Source of the DNA: Dirofilaria immitis
Lineage: Eukaryota; Nematoda; Chromadorea; Rhabditida; Onchocercidae
NCBI GenBank assembly: GCA_024305405.1
Contig: JAKNDB010000099.1
Span: 62,001-126,000, forward strand
Direction: 5' to 3'
DNA: 64,000 nt
A program made the position numbers and the translations under genes. Numbering within the stretch: the stretch's first letter is position 1; every line of letters begins with the position of its first letter. Of the stretch, positions 42,388 to 53,639 are shown piece by piece. Under the pieces are notes generated by a model that worked only from the letters and a program-made list of their open reading frames with translations, was not told the origin of the DNA and did not search any database.

Positions 42388-42504
42388 ATGGCATCTTCTA
42401 CTCCAAGAAAATTAATGGACAAAATGTGGCTTCTGATGCTTCATGAAGGAATCTTTTATTGTACTGACGATATATTAAAATATGTAATAAAATGGAAAAA
42501 ATGA
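42388..42504 (+). CDS. Small ORF, 38 residues (uncertain)
   Basis: An ATG in a favourable AAAATGG context opens MASSTPRKLMDKMWLLMLHE, continues GIFYCTDDILKYVIKWKK and stops. Composition is more protein-like than surrounding DNA. A GTAATA after ...DDILKY could be a donor, which would make this a first exon. No partner exon was established and no family recognised. Confidence 0.2.
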   Translation: MASSTPRKLMDKMWLLMLHEGIFYCTDDILKYVIKWKK

Positions 42505-42710
42505 AGATTAAGCAGAATGTTGGCTACAAAATAATTGATCGCTGATAGAATTGAACTGAACTCAAATAATGATGAAATTAAAAAATGGAACAAATGAAAT
42601 GAAAATAAGAAAATAAAAGCAAACAATATATTACGGCGAAAAAAAAGAGCAAAAATAGAAATGAAAAAATTTGAAAATGATAATATATTGATTAAATAAT
42701 TTCATTTAAT

Positions 42711-42797
42711 CTATCACTAGTATTTTAGTTGTCGTATTAAATAGGTAAATAAAATGCTATCACTAGTATTTTAGTTGTCGTATTAAATAGGTAAATA
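42711..42797. repeat. 41-bp direct duplication, period 46
   Basis: 42711-42751 and 42757-42797 are identical and separated by five bases. The unit contains TTTTAG and GTCGTATTAAATAGGTAAAT. Recent, non-coding as far as seen. Confidence 0.93.
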
Positions 42798-43181
42798 TTC
42801 GGAATAGTATACATGCATAGATATTGTAAATAATTTAGAAGAAAATCCTCAAATTCGAATATTCATAAAAAGTAAAAAGAAAGAAAAAATCGATATGAAA
42901 ATTTAATTTAAAAATATTAGAAATCGAAGGGAATGGATGAAATTTAGTTATATTTATTTAACTTCTACTGGATAAATTTCAAATGATTATTACCATTTTT
43001 ATATTTTATCTTACACCGATAGCAACTTATTTGATTAAATGAAATGATTATTGAAAGTCTGCTCACATTTGTTTTACTTAAAGTAGAATTTTATTATTAA
43101 TGATATTTCATTTATTTGCACATATTTGTAAATTTATATGATATCAATGTAAATATAAATAATGAATATCGCTGATTTCAG

Positions 43182-43243
43182 AAGCAGAAATAGTTGAGAT
43201 TTTTAAAAATTGTTCGAAAAAGATTTACTGAAAAAAGATTCCG
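43182..43243 (+). CDS. Exon-like segment overlapping the minus-strand terminal exon (uncertain)
   Basis: A TTTCAG acceptor and an excellent CCG|GTAAGT donor bracket 62 bases. In the phase-1 frame it reads AEIVEIFKNCSKK and then hits TGA. Adding one A in the run 43217-43221 carries the frame through ...DLLKKDS to the donor. It overlaps the 3' end of the opposite-strand model, so at most one reading, or a convergent overlap, is right. Confidence 0.22.
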
Positions 43244-46156
43244 GTAAGTAACATAAGCATGCTAACAAAAGCAATTCCGGAATAGGAGAATGTATCATTA
43301 AATATCGCTCGTTGTAAGATATGTTGTTCCTTCGTCTTCCGTTGATTGTACTATTGTTCCGGAATAAATAGAAAATACTTCATTAAGCATCTTTTGTTGA
43401 GTATTAAGCATTATTTCAGCATTGATCGAAAGCTTTTCTTCGTTGATCTCTAAGATATTGTATGTCTAATACAAAAGCAACGGGAGGTCATAGTTCAGCA
43501 CTGATTCAATAAAATCTCATGTATAATAAATCGCAATCAAGTTATCAGATGTAATCGATCTGTAATATTAAAGTATTAAGATACTGAAAAAAGGAACATT
43601 TTGCAATGCGGCAAAACGAAAAAAATAAATAAATTGCTTCTCGTGAAATTTTTTGCTTTGTATCTGCCTGCTGTTTATAAATAATTATCAATTAAAAATA
43701 CTGAATATGACAAATATTAATTAAAAATTAAAATTCATATCAATTTGAAAAATATAAAGTTTAATGATTAACAAATTAATATTAAAAAAATATGCATAGA
43801 AATATATGTATTTGCTTAATGGATGTTATCATTGATTTTATTTTATTTTCAACAATACGCTATTACGAAATGTATTTGTTTATCATTTTCACACTCATCA
43901 CGTGTCGATTATACCAGCATTTTCAAAAACAATCATTATGAAAGAATGAAAAACGAATTAGAAACAAACATTGTTTACAACATTTTAATAAGTGGGAAGA
44001 ATACTAGAACAGACGAGTAACGCCAATTAATTATTACTATCAGCAGTATAACATCATATCACGACGATATAATCACGCTGTAAATTTCGTTTGTTTTTTT
44101 TTTTTTTTCGCTTTCTAAAAAGAGAAATGAATGAAAGAGTAGAATTTGTTGATATATAAAACGATGTTTAGATGATACGATAGAATTATTAAATTAAGTG
44201 ATTGCTTTGACTCGTTCATATAATAATAATAATGTTTCAAATAATAGTGATACACGTAAATAAATAAAATGATTGTTAATTGATTTCTTAAACAAACAAA
44301 TTAATTGTTTAATATTGTTTTAATTATGGTGAAAGAAATTTCCAATAATTCAAAATTTGTAATAGAAACAAAATATAGAAATAATTTTGCTTATTCTTCA
44401 AGATGGATATGTTCAAAAAAATTCAGAGTGTTGCATCAGATGCTGTAGATACAGTCAAGGATAAAACAAACAAAGCATTGAAGCAGGTTTGCTGATATTT
44501 TTATTTTTTGAAATTTTTAAATGAATATGATTGAAATATATGAAAAATAATTGCCATTTGTATATATAAGAATACATATATTTAATTTTATAATCGATAA
44601 ATGAATAGGCAAGCTACTCACATGTTATTGATTACCTACTAATTAGAATGAAATATCTTATCGATCGGCTAAAGAACATATGCATAACTGATTATTGGAA
44701 GAATATCGGTGAGATAAATTGTAGTACTCAAAACTGAAAATTTAAAATGAAAAGAAAAAAGCATTTTGAGAATAGATGGAATTTATTTCTTACTAAAAAT
44801 TTGCTCTTTCTTCATTTAATTTAAATTGAATTTGAAATTAAATTAAATTATATTAAAATAAAAGCAATAAAACCTCTATTCTATAAATAATTCAAGCAAT
44901 ACAAATATTGATACATTTCACTGGAAAAATCAATATCATCAATGCAACTTTTATGTTATTATCTAACATTTTATTTATTTAAAAGAATGATAAAGTAGCA
45001 ACTTAATAATCATTAAAAAATTTTATTAATAAATCACTTTTAGCAAATAATTTATCTGAAAATTTACACAATAGCAAATTCTGCTTCTCTGTTTCTCTTC
45101 GATTATTGAAATATTATAATTTTCAAATAATTTCTCATTTACAGGTAAAACATACCGGCAAGGAATGTAAAGACGATATAAAAAATAAAGCAGCTGATGT
45201 GGCTGAAAAACTGGTGAAATACTTGAAGAAGGCGGTAGATGATTTAAATTTGATTTCAAATTTTTTCTAGCAATTTTGGCTGAAATAAGAGAAAATGATT
45301 TTAAGCGAGCCAAGTGAGAAGGAAATTTTATTATAAATAAATCCTTTAAGAGGCTATTTATCAGGACAAATAAATATTTGCCAAGAATTTAAGACTCATT
45401 AATACTTATAACCTTAAAAATTTTTTTAAAACAGAATTAGTAATACGACTAATAACATCAAGCCTAATAATTTGGCTCTTTCTCATTCCTTCTATTCCGA
45501 TTAGTTTTTGATGATTGATTGATTGATGTATAAATTTACAATAGAAGAAAAGTAGTTTTAATTTTTCACTCGATAAATATTTCAGGTGAGAAGATTAAAG
45601 AGATGGGAAAGAAGTTGTAAGAAAGCATATATATATTCAATCATTTTTGACAGTAACAATTTTTTGTCAAAAAAATTTTTTTCTCATCGATTTTATTAAT
45701 CAGTCGTCTGATGTAAAATTATTTCTGTTAAAATTAATTGAGATTTAATTTACAATAATTATACTATTTTATTTTGTTTATTATCAATCTTCTTTTTTTG
45801 AAATCATTGATAATAAATAATAAAATTTTTATTACAAAGAGATGTTGCGGAGATGTTGTTGAGTTTACGAGGTTTGGTCTGATTGGACTTGAAGTGGATG
45901 AAGTTATTATTACAACCGTTGTATGAGTTTCTACTGTTGATGTGACGACAGGGTTTGTGTCATCACTTAGGATAAGCTTTCCTTTGGCTAGTGATTGTAA
46001 CGAATCACCATTTTGATTTGCGCTCAAACTTGGATATTTAAGCGACGCTTTATTCCATGTAATAAGAACAATGAAATCCAATACCATCGAAAAAAGAGAT
46101 AACGTGTAAAATACGAATAGAGCGAGATGATCCAAATTGCATGAAAAGCGAAGCAT
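43225..46156 (-). CDS. Hypothetical Ser/Thr-rich membrane or GPI protein, two exons (tentative)
   Basis: Exon 1 (45869-46156) starts MLRFSCNLDHLALFVFYTL, contains a long hydrophobic segment (about residues 12-34; signal anchor or membrane helix), then a Ser/Thr/Asn-rich region with VETHTTVVIITSSTSS. It ends at a GTAAAC donor in phase 0. A phase-0 exon at 43465 follows a GTATTAG acceptor: TYNILEINEEKLSINAE... to YLTTSDI, where TAA stops it. One base earlier in frame the sequence continues as NDTFSYSGIAFVSMLMLLTG, a membrane segment ending at a stop at 43225, so a one-base indel at 43300-43302 is suspected. Alternatively exon 1 is unspliced, giving 130 residues ending at 45764. I do not recognise the protein. 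Joining the two exons is inference from phase and topology. Confidence 0.42.
44403..45270 (+). CDS. Small amphipathic helical protein, 69 residues, two exons
   Basis: Exon 1 (44403-44486) encodes MDMFKKIQSVASDAVDTVKD and eight more residues. Exon 2 (45145-45270) follows a TTTACAG acceptor and ends with TAG. The product is Lys/Asp/Ala-rich with regularly spaced hydrophobic residues (Val, Ala, Leu every three to four positions), has no Pro or Gly-rich breaks and only one Cys, and looks like one long amphipathic helix with no signal peptide. The pattern recalls LEA-type or synuclein-type lipid-binding repeats without being a recognisable member. The ATG directly follows an AG (ATTCTTCAAG), so a trans-splice acceptor or a 5' UTR intron is possible. 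AATAAA at 45336-45341, 66 bases after the stop, is a plausible polyadenylation signal. The gene lies inside the intron of the opposite-strand model at 43225-46156. Confidence 0.62.
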
Positions 46157-48049
46157 CACTTTTGTAAGAGATATATGTATTCCGTTAATTGGGCGATATA
46201 ATAAATATTCAATGTATGATTAACTGAAACAAGAAACTCTGGACATAGGACAGATTTAGATAAGCGATGGTAATTTTATGGTTCCTTTGAAGATGGTTCA
46301 TAGGAAGGGAAATTATTTGATCTTTAGTCTTACTATAGATAATAATTAACAGATGTGAGAAATAATCGTCAGAAATTTTTCGGAATAATAAAGATAGTGA
46401 CAATATCTATAAATGGCTGCTTCCTGCAACCGTATTACAATTCTTATAGCCAAAATCATTAATCAATTAATTTAAGAAAGGATATTCTTTTATTAATATT
46501 TTATATTGCAAACCAAAATCGGATTTCCGATTAAGAGCAAGAGATATTATCGATTTCTGGGAGTTATTTTAATTGTTTTTGAAAATATTTCTCTTCATCA
46601 TTAAGTGAATAGAAATAGTAATGATAATGTCATCAAGGTATGCTTATCTTAATGGAAAGGAAATTTCAAATTAAATTGAAAAATATTTGAAGAAAATGTA
46701 AGAAAATAAATAAATGAAAATCATATGATACTATAAAATTCCTGAAGTAATTGTTAATGAACAGATATATTTTTTAATCCTACATTTCAGAATTGAAATC
46801 CAGATTTTAAATTGTTTATATCTTCACTAATTAGCATTTAAAATTGCAGATATTATTTGCATACTCATATCAGTATTATCATTGCATGCAAATATGCAGA
46901 TATAGGACTATTGTTTCTCATTACTACTTTTGAAGTAATCGATAAATCTCCACATCTCGATGAAATATTATGGAATCTGAGGAAACTCTCACCCACCCAC
47001 TTATAAACAACCACCAGAGATAAACAACTACCAGAACCTGTGGCCCATCCAATGATACACTCACACTCACGTAATGCCGCCTCTACCATCTCCCAAATTA
47101 GACGTAAAACGCTCGCAAAGTTCACGCATACCGTTCAGATAATGTAGGTAAGTAAACCAAATCATTACAACATATTTTGTTCACAGAGAGAGTTCAATTA
47201 AATCATCAGTACGGTATCGAACTTTCACTTCACTAACGCCTCAGCTAGAATTTCTTACCAATACACCACAATATACAAGACTGTCTCGATCATTTTACGA
47301 GTTTTTATAGCAAAATTTAACTAAAATATTGAAAGAAGTTTGTAATATTTGCTATTTATCATATCTTCCTAATATGATATAATTCACATGGTGCTTTAAT
47401 TTAGATTTAATTCATTTAATTAAGTATAACATTTGCAAATATTTTTTCCTTGCATTAAATTAATTTTCGTATTTATTTTTATTAATTTATGCAAATATTA
47501 TGCAAGCAATAGAAAATTGTAATTAAGCATAGATTGTTGGTTAATTGATTCATTGATAAAATACAAGAACGAAGTCAATTTGATACATTAATTATTTAAT
47601 ATGACAATGATTAAGTTATTCGTTGAAATTATTTGACAAACCAAATGAAAGAATAAAAAATTAAAATGCGAGAAAAAAATGAAAAATAAAAATGTTTAAA
47701 TTACTTCAATTTAATCGATGATAAGGTTTACAAAATTGCCATATTTCTAATCAATTCATTCTTTATTATCATATCATTAATCAATTTAGACGTAAAAACA
47801 ATTATGCTATATATGTATGTATGCATATGCATCTAGAAACGGAAAAATATTTCACAGTTTAATTTCTTTTTTTTTAATTTTATAGTTTTAATTTGCAAAT
47901 TGAATTTATTATCAAAAGCGATTTGAATTTTAAATTAATTTCATTTATCATAAAGATGTTGTTGATGGAAAAAACTGATATTATCATAATATTATTTTAA
48001 AATCAAATGGAATATATTGCTGACATCGAACAATCGAATATCATTTGTA
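46157..48049. other. Intergenic stretch
   Basis: No gene supported. 46975-47135 is markedly more GC-rich than its surroundings, with repeated CACCCACC, ACAACCACCAGAG and ACACTCACACTCAC motifs. The open frame 46865-47125 starts at GTG, not ATG. Confidence 0.5.
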
Positions 48050-49679
48050 TTAAACTTCTCGTTGTTTCGCAGAACTGAAAAAAATAATTTAAAAATTAAA
48101 TTTTAATTTAATTACCGGTCATTTAAAATCTCAAATGCAATTATTTCATAGTTAGAAGTTTCTTTTGCATAAGATTCGTTAAATATAATAATCTCTGGGA
48201 ATTAAAAAGAACAAAATAAATGAAAACATCGTAAATTTCCATTTTTTTTTGATAAGAACAAAAATTGAGTAAAACTCTTTAAATTCTTTAATTTAGCATA
48301 ACAAGTGATAAAATATCTTATCAAAATGTATGAATCAAATATTATCATTTCCTTACAACGAGAGCATAATTTATGAAAATCTTACAGTAACACAGGTGTA
48401 ACCATTTGCTTATGGGAACACACATTCAGTACCGTATTGCATTCATAATTATATGGACAGCGATTATTTACACAAGCTAAAAAAGTTTGAAATGATTTTT
48501 GGATAAAAAATAAGCAATTAATTTTATCTTCTTATTTCTAACTATTTCTAAATTGTATCTTTCAATCGTTATATTCAATATTTTTAAATATCATATCATA
48601 TCATTTAATCATCAGTATTTCAACAATTCTAACTATGATTCACAATAGGAAACAATAATTTTAGCAGAAATTTGGTACCGAAATTGTTTATCTATCATAA
48701 AATTAAATTTTTTCAACGTTTTTCAATTATTCAAATATTTCTATATATTAAATTGTCAGCTAAATTTGCTAAACTTTTTGCAAGCAATCTTCTTTCGTCA
48801 GGCATTCAGTTGTATTTAAGAAATGCATAATTTTATTAATAAATTATATTAGATTGTCTAATTGATCATAGATTATTTGATTGATCATAGATTATTTAAT
48901 TGATAGACGAGATTATCGCGGTATAAAATTTCCTTGCTACATAAGATTGAGCATTAAATATTACTATTACTCGGAAATTTCTATAAAATTGCTTCCGGAT
49001 TTCAGGATGAAAAGACTGAAATATTATTTCATCAATAATTTAATAATTTTCTCATATAATAATAATAATTGTTCTATGCTATACTTTTTAATTTAATGAA
49101 TATAAGACTATATTATTTTGGTTTAAAAAATTTAAATTATTTAAATGGAAATATAATAAATCGAATATTCAATTGAATTTCAATTCGGTATTCTTTTTTT
49201 CCAATCAAAAAATCAATTCAACAAATTTCCAGCTTAAGTGAAGGAGAGAATTGAAACGTATTCAAGCGACAAAATAAATACATTTCTAATATCGAAATCG
49301 AGAAAATTTCTCGTTAGCTTTGAGGTAAATCAATAATATTGAATTATCTCAGAATAGGTTCAATAATATGATTTGATTATCTTAAAATATTTTCTATCAT
49401 TAGAATTTTTGATAGAGGATTAAAATAATTAAATTATTGTAGCAATTCTTGATTTTCTTATTAGGTTAAAAATCTTTTATCATCTAATTATATTTAACTA
49501 ATAGTTATCAGCCAGCCGTAACTTATTTTATGAAAATTTGATAAAAAGTAAAAATGAAGTTTTAAAAAGTTTAGGAAAAATTTTGAGAAAAAATAGGAAT
49601 ACTTACGCATTGAAATATTATGCTCAGTTTTCGAGATTGTTAACAATGATGCAATGATGAAAACCGTAACGAAGAACAT
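48050..49679 (-). CDS. Small secreted four-cysteine peptide, 62 residues
   Basis: Three exons (49607-49679, 48386-48476, 48050-48074) with good donors (GTAAGT, GTAAGA) and TTTTTAG/TTTTTCAG acceptors join in phase to a 62-residue product. The start MFFVTVFIIASLLTISK is a strong signal peptide. The mature part carries PCVNNRCPYNYECNTVLNVC, i.e. C-x4-C-x5-C-x6-C, followed by a short tail ending KQREV. This spacing resembles small extracellular Cys modules (EB- or lustrin-like), but I do not recognise a family. A TTTAG acceptor-like site lies 7 bases before the ATG, compatible with a trans-spliced leader. It could be a secreted effector, an antimicrobial-type or a cuticle-associated peptide; the sequence does not decide. 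All exons are too short to be seen as a long ORF. Confidence 0.68.
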
Positions 49680-52014
49680 AATAATGCTAAAGAGCTTATT
49701 AATTAGTTGTTATTTGATAGCGTAATTATCACTAACTGATATTCGACACTGTTTAATAACTGCTTTTATACAAAGGAACAACTACTAGCTATTGTTTACA
49801 AAATGATTTTATTTTCATGTTATTGAAATAAAATAAATCATTTATCGCTCAATTTGTTCAGCTGTTATCATTTATCATCTGATGGATGTATTATCATAAT
49901 TTATAAATGTTACTATACAAATTGTTTTATTCAAAAAAATACTAATTTTAAAAATAAAAGAAAACAATAAATTTAAATGATTTTATGAACTATATGTGAA
50001 AGAAAATTACGTACGTGTTGTCACTTACGTGACAATGTTGATGTAGATATTATGCATATTATCATATTAAAAATAATTCATTCCAAAAAAATGTATTTAT
50101 AAGATGATAAATGGCTATTGAATGATTATTCAACGCCCATGAATGATTGTGGAAGATTCTAAAAATTTGAACAGATTCTGAAGAATACATAAGTCGCAAT
50201 ATTTTGAAATGTTATTTAAATGAATGAAATTTTGTAGAAGCTCTCAGACTGTTTTAGAAAGCTTTTAAAGATGGAGAAAATTATGCAGGAAATATAAAAC
50301 ATATTAAAATTTTCGGATAATTTAGATAATTGCCGGAAATATTTAAATTTTGAAGAATTCCGGGAAGTAACAAATAAAAAATTCTAGTAAATTATTATAA
50401 AGCTCTCAAAATTGTCCAAAAAACATAATAAATTCGAGAAAATTTCAGAGAATTGAAAGAACTGGATAAAAGTTTTAGATATTGATAAGAAATACTGATA
50501 AATTTTTTTCGTCAAATTTTAATAAATAATTATTAATCGGATTTAACTGAGATTTAAATTTTTTTCTTCTCATTTAAATTTTTGACATCACTGAATTTTA
50601 ATCTTTTTCATTTTTGATTTCAAGACTTTGTTTTTGAAAGAAAACAAAGCTGATAAAAGATAGTAGATGAAAGAATAACAGTTATCAATTTATTTATATA
50701 TTTCCTTTCTATTTATTCATTTTTATAGTCAATTTACAAGAAAAAATATTCAATTAATGATTATTTCAGGAATATTAGCACTTTCAAAAAACAAGAATAT
50801 GTAGATTATCAAAATATGATAAGAAATAATTGATTCGAAATGATCCGTTTGAAATGCTTTATTAATAATTTGAAGTGATCCACTAAAATGTTAAAGTGAT
50901 ATATCATTTCCATGTTCACGAATAATATTATTCGATGAATGAATTCAATTTTATTCTTTTTTTTCATCACAGTCGATCATATTTCTGTTCTCTCATAAGT
51001 TGGAAATAAAATGACATTACTAAGATCATGTTTATAAACAATCAATTTAAGATCTGATAGCATGCGTTTTTATTTCGAATAAAATCATGCATTATCACAA
51101 TTAGATGATACGCTTATCAATGAATAATCGATAAAACTATTTTATGATCTTTCTAAAAATGTTTCATAAAGCTAAAAATTTGGTACATTTGTATTTCGTT
51201 ATCAATTATTGCAGTAATTTTGTTGAATTTTTTTATTTTTACTGAATCATTTGCATCATTTCTGCAATCTTCTATTATTCTCGACAATGTAAATTTAATA
51301 AAATTTCAAATTTTCAATGATAAAAGTTTTAAGGTAATATTTTCTAATTACTTTCTTTTGCCAATATTTGATAATTTTGCTAAAAATTTCTCTCTCATTT
51401 TCAAAAAAAAGCTAAAAATTGATGCTGTAAGCATTTATCATCAATGTTATCAAATGATAAATATTATAACGAAGAATTTATGATAAGATGGTCAGACAAT
51501 TGAAATTGACAATCACTCCTAATTTTGTTTGCATTATAAATAAGAAATTGATTTACGATTGCGTCCGTCTTATCATTAATTGCAACGACTGAAGAAAAGT
51601 GTAATGTTTATTACGGTATAGTGATCATTGGATCGTAATATTTTAGCAAAGATCAAATTGGCCAATTATTTTACGATAATGCAATAATATTTATACAATT
51701 TCGATATATCATTATATGATCATACGAAATATATTATAAAGAATTCAAATAAGCCGAGAAATCGCTATCATATAATAGCTGACAAAGATAGAAAGTTCAA
51801 AGGTTATTTTGTATAATTTGATAATGTTAAATTGCATAAAAAATATCCCACCGGTATTTATTATTTAAAATTAAGCTAAACCTAAATAAAAATGATAAAT
51901 ACAAAATCCAAAAAGTGAAGAAAAACAATATATGCATATACATTGAATTTTTTTTTTTAATATCAATATAATATGTTATAAAATATACATTTATAATAAT
52001 ATTGTAAGCTGAAA
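49680..52014. other. Intergenic stretch
   Basis: Between the four-Cys peptide gene and the stop of the Cys-rich GPI-type gene. An 80-codon open segment at 51204-51483 follows an ATTATTGCAG site but is Phe/Ile/Asn/Lys-rich, as expected of chance. Confidence 0.55.
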
Positions 52015-52554
52015 CTAACAAAATTTAATAATGAGCCAACCAACAGATAAAAATTGGCCAAGAATAATAATGGTAGCATATGAATGAATAGCCGAATTAG
52101 CTGCCAAGAAACTACTACTACTAGCATCTTCTGCAAAATTATTATTGCTATTATCATAATAGCTAATATCAGTATCGCTATCAATAAAAACATGTCCACT
52201 AATTCCATTTGTTGACCTTTCACTCTCGCTTCCTCCTGGATCGATATTATGAACGGCTGGCATTTCATTGCGATCGGCAAAGCTATTATCATTATCTGTT
52301 TCAGGTATCGGACTCGTTGTTATATCATCATTAGACCAAATAATTTCTGCTTTATCATTTAGTATTTCCTAAACATTTTTTGTTCAATTTTCGATTACAA
52401 AATTATAATTAAAATTTCATTGCAAATCGAAAACTTTTAGGTCAAATCCTTTTCTTTTTCCTTAACACTTCTGTTTTCATTCTTTTTTATTAAAATTTAC
52501 CTTCAACTCTTTTATTTCTTATATATTTGATTAATTTTATATCGTTTATATTTC

Positions 52555-52622
<68 letters not shown>

Positions 52623-52705
52623 TTTTTCATTCTTTTTTATTAAAATTTACCTTCAACTCTTTTTATTTCTTATATATTTGATTAATTTTATATCGTTTAT
52701 ATTTC

Positions 52706-52770
<65 letters not shown>

Positions 52771-52853
52771 TTTTTCATTCTTTTTTATTAAAATTTACCT
52801 TCAACTCTTTTTATTTCTTATATATTTGATTAATTTTATATCGTTTATATTTC

Positions 52854-52924
<71 letters not shown>

Positions 52925-53006
52925 TTTTCATTCTTTTTTATTAAAATTTACCTTCAACTCTTTTTATTTCTTATATATTTGATTAATTTTATATCGTTTA
53001 TATTTC

Positions 53007-53072
<66 letters not shown>

Positions 53073-53172
53073 TAATAATAATAATAATATTTTTCATTCT
53101 TTTTTATTAAAATTTACCTTCAACTCTTTTTATTTCTTATATATTTGATTAATTTTATATCGTTTATATTTC

Positions 53173-53225
<53 letters not shown>

Positions 53226-53308
53226 TTTTTCATTCTTTTTTATTAAAATTTACCTTCAACTCTTTTTATTTCTTATATATTTGATTAATTTTATATCGTT
53301 TATATTTC

Positions 53309-53391
<83 letters not shown>

Positions 53392-53586
53392 TTTTTCATT
53401 CTTTTTTATTAAAATTTACCTTCAACTCTTTTTATTTCTTATATATTTGATTAATTTTATATCGTTTATATTTCTAATAATAATAATAATAATAATAATA
53501 ATATTTTTCATTCTTTTTTATTAAAATTTACCTTCAACTCTTTTTATTTCTTATATATTTGATTAATTTTATATCGTTTATATTTC

Positions 53587-53639
<53 letters not shown>

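Noticed and set aside
46865..47125. 86-residue minus-strand open frame
   Set aside because: It begins at GTG rather than ATG, and the repeated CACCC-type motifs explain its composition.
52826..53110. 94-residue open frame of isoleucine runs
   Set aside because: It is the translated AAT repeat array inside an intron of the minus-strand gene.
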